Shown: positions 17,569-26,109 of the stretch, piece by piece | How positions within the stretch are numbered: the stretch's first letter is position 1 | Layout of the letters: every line of letters begins with the position of its first letter | Assembly (NCBI GenBank): GCA_938040325.1 | Contig: CALHXW010000016.1 | Span: forward strand, 1 to 41,741 | Length of the DNA stretch: 41,741 bases | Source: an uncultured bacterium | GTDB lineage: Bacteria; Myxococcota_A; UBA9042; PHBI01 | Direction: 5' to 3' | Made by a program: the position numbers and the translations under genes | Notes under the pieces: model-generated | The model's input: only the letters and a program-made list of their open reading frames with translations | Told to the model about the DNA's origin: nothing | The model's database searches: none

Positions 17569-17775
17569 CGCGTCTCCTGTGATTGCAGGGTCACCTACCA
17601 CAAAGGCCGCGCGGCTCACCAACACCAGCGTCCCGTACGCGGCACTTAGACAGGACTGAGGGCGGTGCGTCACCTCGGCGTCACAGCCCAGCAATCTTCG
17701 CCGCCGTCAGATCGAAACACGCATCGAGCCGTCGCTAAACGTATGTTTGATTCGATCGACAGCCAGGAGGCTCTC

Positions 17776-19152
17776 ATGAAACATCTGCCACTCTCACTCC
17801 TCTCATCGTTGCTGGTCGCGACCGGGAGCATCGCGTTAGCTGCCGGCTGCGATCAGAAGCCTAGCGGCCCCACGGCAACGTCGTCCGCAGCCGCATCGCC
17901 AGCGCACGTGACGCCTGCGAGCAGCCCTGCCAGTGACGGTCCGGCCGCCGTCGCGCCGGACAACAAGACGCCCGCCGTGACCCCGTCGCCTGGCAAGGCG
18001 ACCGAACCTGCCGACCGACCGTCAGCAGCCTCCGTGGCCCTGGCCGTGACCGCGATCCAGGCGTTTACAGCCGATGTCTACCCTCACCTTGTCGAAGCCG
18101 ACGACAACCTCTTCTTTTCTGGCGCCAGTATCGCCACCGCCTTCGCCATGACTCACGCGGGCGCTGCCGGGAAGACAGCCGACGAGATCCGAGCCGCCTT
18201 TCACCTGCCAGACAGCGGGGCGTATGAGGCATTCGGAGCATTCGGGAGGCTTCTGAACGCCAGCCGCGGCGACACCGTGCTCAAGACGGCCAACCGGATG
18301 TGGCACGCCAAGGATGCTGCGTTCCAAGCCCCCTTCGTCAACATCCTCAAGACAGCCTTCGGTTCCACCGTCGGCCACGTGGACTTCGCGAAGTCGCGAG
18401 CGGCGCGCGCCACAATCAACACGTGGGTTGCTGGCAAGACCGGCGACAAGATCACCGAGCTTATTGCTGACGGCGCGATCACGGGCCTGACGCGCCTCGT
18501 GCTGACCAACGCGGTCTACTTCAAGGGGCTGTGGGCCGACGCGTTCGACAAAAAGCTCACCAAGGCAGCAGCCTTCAACCGCCGCGACGGAACCAAGGTG
18601 GAGGCGAGCTTCATGCAGTCCACCGACAAACACCGGATGCGCATGGACCCGAAGAACGGTCTGCAGCGGCTTGAGCTGCCCTATAAAGACGGCGGCCTGA
18701 GCATGGTTGTGCTGCTTCCGCGTGACGTGGCGGGCTTCGCCGACCTCGAAAAGAACCTGCCAACGCAGTTGAAGGCCGCGGCGAAGCCGATCGATGAGAC
18801 CACGCAGGTCTATGTGAAGTTTCCGAAGTTCGAGCTGCAGAGCCCAATCGACCTGACGCCATCGCTGACAAAGCTCGGTGTCAAGCGCGCGTTCTCAGCC
18901 GGAGCCGACTTCAGCAAGATCAACGGCAAGACGGACCTCTACATCACGGACGCCTTCCATCAGGGGTGGGTCAAGGTCGATGAGGCAGGCACCGAGGCCG
19001 CCGCTGCGACGGCCGTGGTCATCGGTCTGAAGGGGATGGCTGCGCCACCGCAGCACTTCGTTGCCGATCGACCGTTCGTCTTCGGCATCCGCGACGACGC
19101 CACCGGCGCCTTCTTGTTCTTGGGCCGTGTCATGGATCCGACGGCGGGCTAG
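17776..19152 (+). CDS. Serpin-family lipoprotein
   Basis: 458 residues; ATG with AGGAGG eight bases upstream. A signal peptide with lipobox AAGC gives a lipid-anchored Cys25, and a Ser/Thr/Pro/Ala-rich linker leads to the serpin fold from about residue 95. Serpin landmarks: NLFFSGASIATAF, TVLKTANRMWHAKDA, LVLTNAVYFKGLW, and the C-terminal RPFVFGIRDDATGAFLFLGR. The reactive-loop hinge GTEAAAAT (from Gly405) matches the inhibitory consensus, so it probably traps proteases. Counting from the hinge puts P1 at Lys419 (GLK-GM), suggesting trypsin-like targets, but the loop is about three residues longer than in alpha-1-antitrypsin, so Met421 is an alternative. A strong terminator follows. Bacterial serpin lipoproteins are uncommon. 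Confidence 0.92.
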   Translation: MKHLPLSLLSSLLVATGSIALAAGCDQKPSGPTATSSAAASPAHVTPASSPASDGPAAVAPDNKTPAVTPSPGKATEPADRPSAASVALAVTAIQAFTADVYPHLVEADDNLFFSGASIATAFAMTHAGAAGKTADEIRAAFHLPDSGAYEAFGAFGRLLNASRGDTVLKTANRMWHAKDAAFQAPFVNILKTAFGSTVGHVDFAKSRAARATINTWVAGKTGDKITELIADGAITGLTRLVLTNAVYFKGLWADAFDKKLTKAAAFNRRDGTKVEASFMQSTDKHRMRMDPKNGLQRLELPYKDGGLSMVVLLPRDVAGFADLEKNLPTQLKAAAKPIDETTQVYVKFPKFELQSPIDLTPSLTKLGVKRAFSAGADFSKINGKTDLYITDAFHQGWVKVDEAGTEAAAATAVVIGLKGMAAPPQHFVADRPFVFGIRDDATGAFLFLGRVMDPTAG

Positions 19153-19160
19153 ATGCGCTC

Positions 19161-19196
19161 ACCGCCGCCCGCGCGATGCGTGGGCGGCGGTTTTTC
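19161..19196 (+). terminator. Rho-independent terminator of the serpin gene
   Basis: Stem CCGCCGCCC / GGGCGGCGG with a short loop, followed by TTTTT, starting nine bases after the serpin stop codon. An A-T pair extends the stem. The opposite strand ends in a less clear T-run, but the site also lies just past the end of the convergent ADP-ribosylglycohydrolase gene. Confidence 0.88.
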
Positions 19197-19208
19197 GATT
19201 TCATCCAC

Positions 19209-20108
19209 TCACTGAGCGCACATCAGCTCTGCGAGCCGTGCTGCGACGTCGCCCAGCACGACGGCACCAGGCAGCTCGGAGATCCATGCGACCGGCAATG
19301 CAGTGTCGCCGGCTGCCGCGCCGAAGACCTGCCCGGCGATGGACGCGATGGTGTCGACGTCGCCGCCGATGTCGATGAGCGTCTGAAGTGTCTGTGCGAA
19401 GCCATTGCGCTGAGCGTTCAGAGCGGCAAAGAGCGCGAGCGGCACGGACTCCGGAGCATAGCCGCTCGTGCCTGTGACAGCGGCGCAATCGGGTAGCGAC
19501 CAGCGAACGTCGAGCTTGCGCAGGGTGTCGCGGGTTCGCGAATCTGAGAGCGTCGCGGCGACGCTGTCGAGCCAGCTCTGTGGCCGGTCGAGGCCTGGTG
19601 TCGCCACGGCCGCCACGACTGCGAGTGCGGCTGCGTACGCTTCATCGTGGTGATGGGTGATTCGAGCGACGTCTCGGATGATTCGTCGGTCGTCGAGGTC
19701 GGATGGGTCGAGGAAGAGCCCCAGCGGAGCGACACGCATCGCCGCACCGTTGCCGGCTGCCCTTTCGCCACCGATGCCACAAAGGGCCCAGTGGCCACCT
19801 GTCGCCAACGCTCTCAGCGCCCCGGCAGTGGTCGAGCCTAGGCCGCGGATGCCTTGCCGGTAGCGCGCTGCCAGTGCCGCAGCGATGTGCTCAGGCGAAA
19901 CACGCCCCTGCTCGACGATGGCTAACCCGGTCGCATACGTGAGCTCCGTGTCGTCCGTCCAAGCCCATGCCGTCGCGGGCACATCGTCGAGCGTTGCACG
20001 GCCACTGGAACCCTCGAACGCGGCGCCGATCGCGTCACCGAGGGCGCCGCCGAGCAACAGGCCACGGGTTCTTGCCAGTGCTGATAGCGCATGGCCGCCC
20101 TCAATCAA
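19209..20108 (-). CDS. ADP-ribosylglycohydrolase (DraG-type)
   Basis: 299 residues. Shows the family sequence: LLLGGALGDAIGAAFEG near the N-terminus, WTDDTELT (Asp52, Asp53) for the first metal site, GNGAAMRVAPLG (119-130), THHHDEA (151-157) and GGDVDTIASIAG (Asp250, Asp252) for the second. By family it removes ADP-ribose from protein or small molecules with a binuclear Mg centre. Starts with TTG eight bases inside the end of the HEAT-like gene, so coupled translation is likely; there is no better start. No ADP-ribosyltransferase gene is visible in the window. Confidence 0.88.
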   Translation of the reverse strand: MIEGGHALSALARTRGLLLGGALGDAIGAAFEGSSGRATLDDVPATAWAWTDDTELTYATGLAIVEQGRVSPEHIAAALAARYRQGIRGLGSTTAGALRALATGGHWALCGIGGERAAGNGAAMRVAPLGLFLDPSDLDDRRIIRDVARITHHHDEAYAAALAVVAAVATPGLDRPQSWLDSVAATLSDSRTRDTLRKLDVRWSLPDCAAVTGTSGYAPESVPLALFAALNAQRNGFAQTLQTLIDIGGDVDTIASIAGQVFGAAAGDTALPVAWISELPGAVVLGDVAARLAELMCAQ

Positions 20109-20943
20109 TCGGCTTCATCCCTGCTTCGACGCACTTGTAGCTGGTGCCGTCGTGCTTGATGATCAGATACGCCTGCCCCGAGCGGAAGAGCCAGCCGCCG
20201 TCGCGAGCGACCACGCGCAGCGCTCTGTGGTTGCGGGGGCGGTCTCGGAATCGGTCGAGAACCAACGCGGGCACGGTGTCGCTGGGAGACGTCTCCACCA
20301 GCCGTACTCCCTTAGCCACCAGAGCGTCGATCGTTGGTTTGTGGCCGGTCGTGAGCGCCAAAATCAGCCGGAAGTAGGCGGCGCCTGCGGCCCCGCGGGG
20401 GGAGATGTCGTGACGCTGGGTGATGCCTCGATGGCGGAGCTTCTCAGAGATGGGAACGCCGACGAAGCGCATGGTGGCGTCGTCCCAGGCGAGGCGATCG
20501 GCGTGGGCCTTGACCCAAGCGCGCCGCGCCTCCGACGTCTTGAAGCGTTGGCCGGTCATGTCTTGGAGCGATGCGATGAGAAACCCTCGGATCTCACCGC
20601 CGAGCTTCTCGTTATCGGCCACGTCTGCGCCGTCGAGGAGCGCCGAGAAGTAGCGGACCACTTGGGCGTCGGTGCGAATGGACTCGAGGAGATGAATGAC
20701 AGTCCAGCGGTGCTTTGGCTCAGCGCGCGCCGTCTGGATCAACGGGTCGATGGCGGCGCGGCCAGACAAGATCAGGGCGGCCCGAGCCTTGGCACGCTCG
20801 TCACGCGTCGTCGCCGGGTCAGCAATCCGCTCGACCTGCGACTTCACGTAGTCCGGCGCCAGGTCCTGCCACGCCAGCGCGGGGCTGTGCAGGACCATCG
20901 CGGTGAGTAGCGCGAGTCCGATCTGGGTCAGGCGATGAGTCAC
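20101..20943 (-). CDS. Secreted HEAT-like hypothetical protein
   Basis: 280 residues starting at GTG preceded by GAGG. A signal peptide (LALLTAMVLHSPALAW) is cleaved after ALA. The mature part shows helical, HEAT-like sequence: ARAALILSGRAAIDPLIQTA and then TVIHLLESIRTDAQVVRYFSALL, followed by a charged middle and a final region with GQAYLIIKHDGTSYKC. No enzyme motif is evident. Its stop overlaps the start of the glycohydrolase by eight bases, so the two are probably expressed together. A periplasmic scaffold role is a guess only. Confidence 0.65.
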   Translation of the reverse strand: MTHRLTQIGLALLTAMVLHSPALAWQDLAPDYVKSQVERIADPATTRDERAKARAALILSGRAAIDPLIQTARAEPKHRWTVIHLLESIRTDAQVVRYFSALLDGADVADNEKLGGEIRGFLIASLQDMTGQRFKTSEARRAWVKAHADRLAWDDATMRFVGVPISEKLRHRGITQRHDISPRGAAGAAYFRLILALTTGHKPTIDALVAKGVRLVETSPSDTVPALVLDRFRDRPRNHRALRVVARDGGWLFRSGQAYLIIKHDGTSYKCVEAGMKPID

Positions 20944-21125
20944 GGTGCCTCGCAGTCACTGAGGGTCGTAACGGATAGACACCACAGCGTCGTGACAAGG
21001 GTAGGGCGCAGAATGCGGGGGCCGTTGATCCGAGTTCGTCGCGCAGAACCCTGTGACACCGCCCGGTCCAACCGCGTGTTGCATCGTTGTGACTCTGGGT
21101 GCAGCTGATAGCGCGGGTGCTTGAT

Positions 21126-22736
21126 ATGAAAAGGATTTCTTTGTTTCGGCTGTGTCTTTACGCGGCTCCTCTTGTTCTCATGACGGCCGGCTGCGACAGC
21201 CGCTTCGACGCACGGCCCAACGGCCTCGACCGACTCGATGACCTGCCGCAAAACGGCAACGTCGGGCAAAACGGCAACGTCGGCGTCCAGGCAGTCGCGG
21301 GCGGCAGCGCCCTCGACCAGCGACTCCGCGACCTCATCAACGCCGAGGGGCTGCGGGGCGACCCAAGCCTCGGCCGCCAGCTGCCGAGCATCAATGACCC
21401 GCTCGCTCAGCTCGGGATGCGTCTCTTCTTCACCAAGAGCCTCGGTGGTGACAACGACACAGCGTGCGCTAGCTGCCACCACCCGGCCTTCGGCGGTGGT
21501 GACGCGCTGGCGCTGCCGGTCGGGACCCACGCGAATGTGCCGGACCTCCTCGGACCCGGCAGGCACTTCCTCGACGGCCCGCCGCCGGTGCCGCGCAACT
21601 CGCCGACCGTCTTTAACCTCGGTCTCTGGGATCGCGGCCTCTTTTGGGACTCGCGGGTCGAGAGCCTCGGCGGCGAGCCCGGCCAAAACGGCGCCGCCTC
21701 CGGCATTCGCACGCCCGACGTGGCGCTTGGGGCGGCCGATATCGACGCCGGTGAGACGCTTGCCGAAGCTCAGGCACGCTTTCCCGTGACCTCGGTTGAG
21801 GAGATGCGAGGCGTGACGTTTGAGGCAGGCTCCAGCAACAACGCCGTTCGCAGCCACCTCGCGGCCCGCCTCGGCAACTTTGGCGTCGGTCAGGGCGAGC
21901 TGCCGACCAACGCGTGGGTCGCCGAGTTTCGGGCGGCCTTCAACGAGCCAGCTGCCCGCGCCGAGGAGCTGGTGACCTACAGCAACATCGCGCTGGCGAT
22001 GGGCGAGTACGAGCGCTCGATGACCTTCACGACCACCCCCTGGAACCGCTACGTCGCTGGCGACCTCGGCGCGATCAGCGAGCAGGCCAAGCAGGGGGCG
22101 GAGATCTTCTTCCGACCTGCGAACCAGGGCGGCGCGGGCTGTGCGAGCTGCCACAGCGGCGACACGTTCACCGACGAGCAGCACCACGTGCTGGGCTTTC
22201 CTCAGATCGGACCGGGCAAGGGCGACGGCAACAACGGCACCGATGACTTCGGCCGCGCCCGCGAGACCGGCAACGCCGACGAGCGCTGGCACTTCCGAAC
22301 CCCGTCGCTGCTGAACGTCGCGCTCACCGCTCCCTATGGACACGCGGGTGCCTACGCGTCCCTCAACGACGTGCTCGCCCACTACAACAACCCCGATGGA
22401 CGGGTCGACAACTACTTCGATGACGCCGAGTGGTGCGACCAGCCGCAGTTTCAAGGCGTCGCAGGCTGCGAGCAGCTCTACCCCGACGGCCGGCAGCACA
22501 CCAACCGCGCGATCAACCAGCTCGAGCGTGAGCAGCAGGCAGGGACCCACAACCTGTCGCGCCGCATCAACCTCAACGGCAACCGCCGCGCTGCGGTCGT
22601 CGCCTTTCTTCGCACGCTCACCGACGAGTGCGCGGCCGACCCCACCTGCCGTAGCGCCTGGATCCCGCCGACCGATGGCGGACCCGACGGCAACCAGCTC
22701 GTCCCGACCGGGCAGGATGGCGCACCGCTCCAGTAG
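21126..22736 (+). CDS. Di-haem cytochrome c peroxidase/MauG-family lipoprotein
   Basis: 536 residues. The ATG is chosen because it opens a Lys-Arg signal peptide with lipobox TAGC (Cys23); a GTG nine codons upstream is in frame. Two haem-attachment motifs CASCH stand at 114-118 and 339-343, and the pattern SPTVFNLGLWDRGLFWDSR and TPSLLNVALTAPYGHAG is typical for bacterial di-haem peroxidases and related methanol/ethanol-amine type enzymes. By family it reduces H2O2 or takes part in periplasmic protein oxidation, anchored by lipid. A short duplication (NGNVGQNGNVG) follows the signal peptide. Divergent from the HEAT-like gene. The insert in the first domain (about 205-255) is longer than in classic peroxidases. 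Confidence 0.9.
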   Translation: MKRISLFRLCLYAAPLVLMTAGCDSRFDARPNGLDRLDDLPQNGNVGQNGNVGVQAVAGGSALDQRLRDLINAEGLRGDPSLGRQLPSINDPLAQLGMRLFFTKSLGGDNDTACASCHHPAFGGGDALALPVGTHANVPDLLGPGRHFLDGPPPVPRNSPTVFNLGLWDRGLFWDSRVESLGGEPGQNGAASGIRTPDVALGAADIDAGETLAEAQARFPVTSVEEMRGVTFEAGSSNNAVRSHLAARLGNFGVGQGELPTNAWVAEFRAAFNEPAARAEELVTYSNIALAMGEYERSMTFTTTPWNRYVAGDLGAISEQAKQGAEIFFRPANQGGAGCASCHSGDTFTDEQHHVLGFPQIGPGKGDGNNGTDDFGRARETGNADERWHFRTPSLLNVALTAPYGHAGAYASLNDVLAHYNNPDGRVDNYFDDAEWCDQPQFQGVAGCEQLYPDGRQHTNRAINQLEREQQAGTHNLSRRINLNGNRRAAVVAFLRTLTDECAADPTCRSAWIPPTDGGPDGNQLVPTGQDGAPLQ

Positions 22737-22780
22737 GGTGTCCCGAGGGTGCACAATCCGCGTGTCATCCGGCATGCGGG

Positions 22781-22810
22781 TTGACGCGCGCTGGTCGAAC
22801 GCGGTTAGAG
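22781..22810 (+). promoter_or_regulatory. Possible sigma-70-like promoter (overlaps the longest PAP2 start)
   Basis: TTGACG, 17 bases, then GTTAGAG. The -35 fit is good and the -10 fit is weak. If this is the promoter, the TTG at 22781 cannot be the start codon of the following gene. The best alternative start is a CTG at 22844 preceded by GGAG. Confidence 0.3.
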
Positions 22811-23791
22811 TCCACGTTCGCTTTTCGTGCACGCGGAGACACCCTGCACACGCCCCGTCACATCATCTCTTCCCGGCGCACCGTTGTCATCGCGTGCTGG
22901 CTCGGCCTCGTGTTCGGACCGTCCTCGACCCTGGCACAGGCGCCGGAGCTCCCGGACGCCAGCGTCGACGCGGACGTCGAGGGCCCGTCGCTGGAGTGGG
23001 ATCCCGCGTGGGGCACGTTCTCGACCGCCGACTGGGTGGTCACGGGCACGGCGATGGTGACGACGCTCACGGCAACGATCGCCGGGCCGCTGCCGAGCCA
23101 CCGTCGGGGCGGAATCCTCTTTGACGAAGCTGCGCGCGACAGCCTGCGTCTCGGCACGGAGGTTGCGCGTCGCAATGTCCGCGACGTCAGCGACGTCCTG
23201 CTCACGCTGCTGGCGTCTTACCCCTTCGCGATCGACGCGCTCGTCGTCGCAGGCTGGCACCACAACAGCCCCGAGGTGGCTCGCGAGATGGCGCTGCTCA
23301 ACCTTGAGACGCTCGCTGTGATGACCGCGATTCAAAGCCTGACCAAGGTGCTCGTCAGTCGTGAGCGCCCGTACGGCCGCGAGTGTGGCGGCGAGCTCAA
23401 CCCGCAAGATCGCGCCTGCACCCGTGGCGACCGCTACGCGAGCTTCTTCTCGGGCCACAGCGCCGTCACGTTTACGGCTGCTGGCCTCATCTGTAGCCAC
23501 CACATGAACCTCGACCTCTATGGCGACTCGACGGCGTCAGCGGCCGTCTGCGCGACAGGGCTCGTGCTCGCTGGAACAACCGCGGTGCTGCGGGTCGTCG
23601 GTGATCAGCACTATGCCAGCGACATCATCATCGGCTCGGCCGTCGGTGCGCTGGTGGGCTTTGGTGTGCCCTGGCTCCTGCGCTACCGCCATGGCAGCGA
23701 CCGCAACGACGAGCAAGCCAGCCGCTCGGACGGTCCGACCATCCACATTGTGCCAGCCGGCCTCGGAGTCGGCGCCGTGGGGACGTTCTGA
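22781..23791 (+). CDS. PAP2-family phosphatase, exported
   Basis: Up to 336 residues. The PAP2/acid-phosphatase triad motifs are present: KVLVSRERPYG, FFSGHS (instead of PSGH) and RVVGDQHYASDIIIG. A signal peptide (TVVIACWLGLVFGPSSTLAQA, given in parts: VVIACWLGLVFG and STLAQA) precedes them. From the TTG at 22781 this peptide would have an unusually long N-region of over 30 residues; a CTG at 22844 with GGAG five bases before it gives a normal length (315 residues). By family it dephosphorylates lipids such as undecaprenyl or phosphatidate on the outer face of the inner membrane. Three or four membrane spans. Its TGA overlaps the ATG of the next gene by one base, suggesting coupling. Confidence 0.83.
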   Translation: MTRAGRTRLESTFAFRARGDTLHTPRHIISSRRTVVIACWLGLVFGPSSTLAQAPELPDASVDADVEGPSLEWDPAWGTFSTADWVVTGTAMVTTLTATIAGPLPSHRRGGILFDEAARDSLRLGTEVARRNVRDVSDVLLTLLASYPFAIDALVVAGWHHNSPEVAREMALLNLETLAVMTAIQSLTKVLVSRERPYGRECGGELNPQDRACTRGDRYASFFSGHSAVTFTAAGLICSHHMNLDLYGDSTASAAVCATGLVLAGTTAVLRVVGDQHYASDIIIGSAVGALVGFGVPWLLRYRHGSDRNDEQASRSDGPTIHIVPAGLGVGAVGTF

Positions 23792-24654
23792 TGTCGGCGA
23801 CCGCCCAGCGTGGCCTCCAGCTTGTTGCATGCTCGGTCGTGCTGCTGGTCGTCGGCAGCGCGCTCGCCGCGTCGCCGGCCGACACCAGCGTGCCCCCTGC
23901 GGGTCCCAACAGCACCATCAGCACGCTCGCGCCGAGCCAGGGCGCAGTGGTCGACCCTTACGCGTTCGTCGCCAGCGAGATCGACGTCGGCCTCTTCTAC
24001 TTCCGGCCCCGTCTCTCCATCGGCTACGGCGAGCCCTTTAAGACCCGCGTCGCCTTCGACCTCAACCCGATCTTCGGGTCTGAGGGCATCGGTGCCTGGG
24101 CGGGCCTGCGCTTGGCGATACCGGGCCTCGACCTGCGCGTTGGCGCTCGCTATCAGTGGACATTCAACCGCACCTTCCTCGAGCCGCTCGACGCCTACAC
24201 GCGTGCCGAGACCGAGCTCGCCCAAGGCCCCAAGTCGACCTACGTCTCGCTAGAGGCCGAGCTGTCCTTTGGGTTCCGTGCCGGCCCTGGCTTCCTCTTC
24301 GGCGAAAACGCGCTCACCCACACCCTCCTCGTAGACGACGGCTTCTTCGTCTACGAAGAGACCATTCGTGCGGTCATCGATCCCCCGTGGACCAATCGCA
24401 CGCGGGTTGGCTACAGCTTCCCGCTCGGCCCGAAAGACCGCCTTGAGGTTGGCCCAGCAGTGGAGGTCCTAATCCTTCCCAAGCGGGACGTCGTCATCGT
24501 CCGTGCCGGGCTGCTCGCCCGCATGAAGCTCTACGACGACCTCGAAGTTCGCGGCAACTTCATGCCCGCTGTCGCCACCCCCGACAACCTAGGGATTGCC
24601 GGCGGCGACTCGTTTCAGATCGGCATCCGATGGAAGTGGTCGACAGGTCTATGA
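23791..24654 (+). CDS. Predicted outer-membrane beta-barrel protein
   Basis: 287 residues; ATG shares one base with the stop of the PAP2 gene. A signal peptide (LVACSVVLLVVGSALAASP) ends near ALA. The mature protein has alternating hydrophobic strands (VGLFYFRPRLSIGYG, LRVGARYQWTFNR, GFRAGPGFLFG) and ends in aromatic/hydrophobic FQIGIRWKWSTGL, suggesting a barrel of eight to ten strands. I cannot name the family. The partner phosphatase suggests lipid or cell-envelope work. The stop overlaps the convergent protease gene by six bases. Confidence 0.6.
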   Translation: MSATAQRGLQLVACSVVLLVVGSALAASPADTSVPPAGPNSTISTLAPSQGAVVDPYAFVASEIDVGLFYFRPRLSIGYGEPFKTRVAFDLNPIFGSEGIGAWAGLRLAIPGLDLRVGARYQWTFNRTFLEPLDAYTRAETELAQGPKSTYVSLEAELSFGFRAGPGFLFGENALTHTLLVDDGFFVYEETIRAVIDPPWTNRTRVGYSFPLGPKDRLEVGPAVEVLILPKRDVVIVRAGLLARMKLYDDLEVRGNFMPAVATPDNLGIAGGDSFQIGIRWKWSTGL

Positions 24655-25782
24655 CGTGCGCTGGCGTTGTCGCGACCAGACCAGAGGCCCCAGTCCGAGC
24701 AGCATGACCCACCATGGCGTCGGCGGTCCGCCCTGGCAGCCGCCGCCACGCACGAGGACGCGCGCGCCGGGCTCAAGGTCGCCGTCGACACCGACATCGA
24801 CAGGCCCAGCCTCGGTGTCGTCCTCGCCTGCGTCGGCCGCGACGTCTGAGGCGCCCGTGTCGCTGTCGGTCGTGTCTGGCTCAGGCTCTACATCGCAGGG
24901 CTCGTCCCCGGCGCACGGGTCGGGTAGAAAGGGCGCGATGAAGTCACACTCACTGTCGGTCCGGACATAGTGGTCTTGCCGCCCGCAGATCGCGTCGCCC
25001 CAGCTGAGCACGCCGATCACGCGCACCACGCCGTCGGGCATCGTCCACAGCGCCGGACCGCCGGAGTCCCCGTAGCAGACCCCGCCAGCGCCGTTGCCAT
25101 CGACGGTGAAGTCGATGGACGTCAGGTCGATGACCTCGATAGGAATCCATGACTGAAGCGTCGTCCAGGCGTCGCCGGCTGGGTTCGTCGCGCCATAGCC
25201 GCCAGCCTGGATGGTGTCTCCCACCAGCTCGCCGGTGTTGAGCGGCTCGCAGCTGACCGGGATAGGCTCTAGGTTGCCGGCGTTGCTCGCCGAGATTGGG
25301 GTCGTTAAGCGGAGCACGGCGACATCATGGATCGCGGTCTCGCCGTTGGGGTCGTAGCTCGGGTGGACGGTGACGCTGGCGACCGGGTGGACCGAGTCCG
25401 GGGACTGGACATCGGCGCCAACGGCAAACTGCACGTCGTCGGGTGCAACCGCTTGACCTTGGCCAGGGCCGAACCCCGAGTAGATGCAGTGAGCGGCGGT
25501 CAGGACCACGTCGTCAGCGACGAGGGTCGCGGTGCAGTCGTTTTGAAAGCCGCCGTTGTTGCCGCGCAGAAAGACCGAGCCGACCGCGCGACCCTGGGCC
25601 GCCGTGAGGGCCACGACATCGGCATTCCAGCTGCTGCTGCCGTTGTAGATGGGGCCGCTGACGGTGTGGAGTGCGCTCTCGCGGCTCTCGCTATCGCAGC
25701 CTGTTGATGCGACCAGCGCGGCGACCATTCCAAGCATGCAGGTCGTCGCCCAGTTGTCGCGGCTCGTGAGGATCTGGCGCAT
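24649..25782 (-). CDS. Trypsin-like serine protease with MYXO-CTERM-like tail
   Basis: 377 residues from the ATG that starts the signal peptide. A lipobox-like STGC places Cys29. The S1 domain has TAAHC (His98), HDVAVLRL (Asp153) and GDSGGPA (Ser240), a complete catalytic triad. A Cys-rich, Asp/Thr/Glu-rich linker follows. The C-terminus is GGGCQGGPP, a hydrophobic segment and SRQRQR, the order of MYXO-CTERM sorting signals (Cys, membrane segment, Arg cluster). Both N-terminal lipidation and this tail would be unusual together. Probably secreted or surface-anchored, digesting proteins or modifying other surface proteins. The ATG has no clear ribosome-binding site; the reading frame is open much further upstream, through the palindromic repeat, in a frame different from the one the endonuclease uses. 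Confidence 0.88.
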   Translation of the reverse strand: MRQILTSRDNWATTCMLGMVAALVASTGCDSESRESALHTVSGPIYNGSSSWNADVVALTAAQGRAVGSVFLRGNNGGFQNDCTATLVADDVVLTAAHCIYSGFGPGQGQAVAPDDVQFAVGADVQSPDSVHPVASVTVHPSYDPNGETAIHDVAVLRLTTPISASNAGNLEPIPVSCEPLNTGELVGDTIQAGGYGATNPAGDAWTTLQSWIPIEVIDLTSIDFTVDGNGAGGVCYGDSGGPALWTMPDGVVRVIGVLSWGDAICGRQDHYVRTDSECDFIAPFLPDPCAGDEPCDVEPEPDTTDSDTGASDVAADAGEDDTEAGPVDVGVDGDLEPGARVLVRGGGCQGGPPTPWWVMLLGLGPLVWSRQRQRTS

Positions 25783-25928
25783 CGCCGGCGCTCTGGTGCA
25801 GTGATCGTTGATTCGGTTCCTCGGTCGCTTTGGGTGAGATCGAGCAGATACCACGCCGGTTGCGGACGAATCGACGGAACAATGATGTCGAAATGTGTGG
25901 CGAACCCACGCCGTCTCAGCGGGAGCGC

Positions 25929-26109
25929 CTAGACCCAAATCAAGCGCTCTTTCCGGCTGCGGCCTTGGCGATGCACTCGCCAGCGACGTCCGTGCGTTCG
26001 CTTCGCTCACCTGAACTCGACGATGCACGCATCGCCTTCGTCCAGCGGACGCCGCTGGCAAGCACATCGCCTTCGCCTCGCTCGAAAATAGCGCTTGATT
26101 TGGGCCTAG
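25929..26109. repeat. Palindromic dispersed repeat, copy 2 (CTAG-bounded)
   Basis: 181 bases with CTAG at both ends, same length as copy 1. The outer arms again pair (AAATCAAGCGCT on the left, AGCGCTTGATTT on the right). It sits at the 3' end of the endonuclease V gene and is read in frame for 56 codons until a TGA inside the far arm. The minus-strand translation contains SSSGERSERTDVAGE as in copy 1. Confidence 0.87.

Noticed and set aside
20940..22832. 630-codon minus-strand ORF over the peroxidase gene
   Set aside because: High GC removes stops from this frame. The plus strand has two CASCH motifs and a lipobox.
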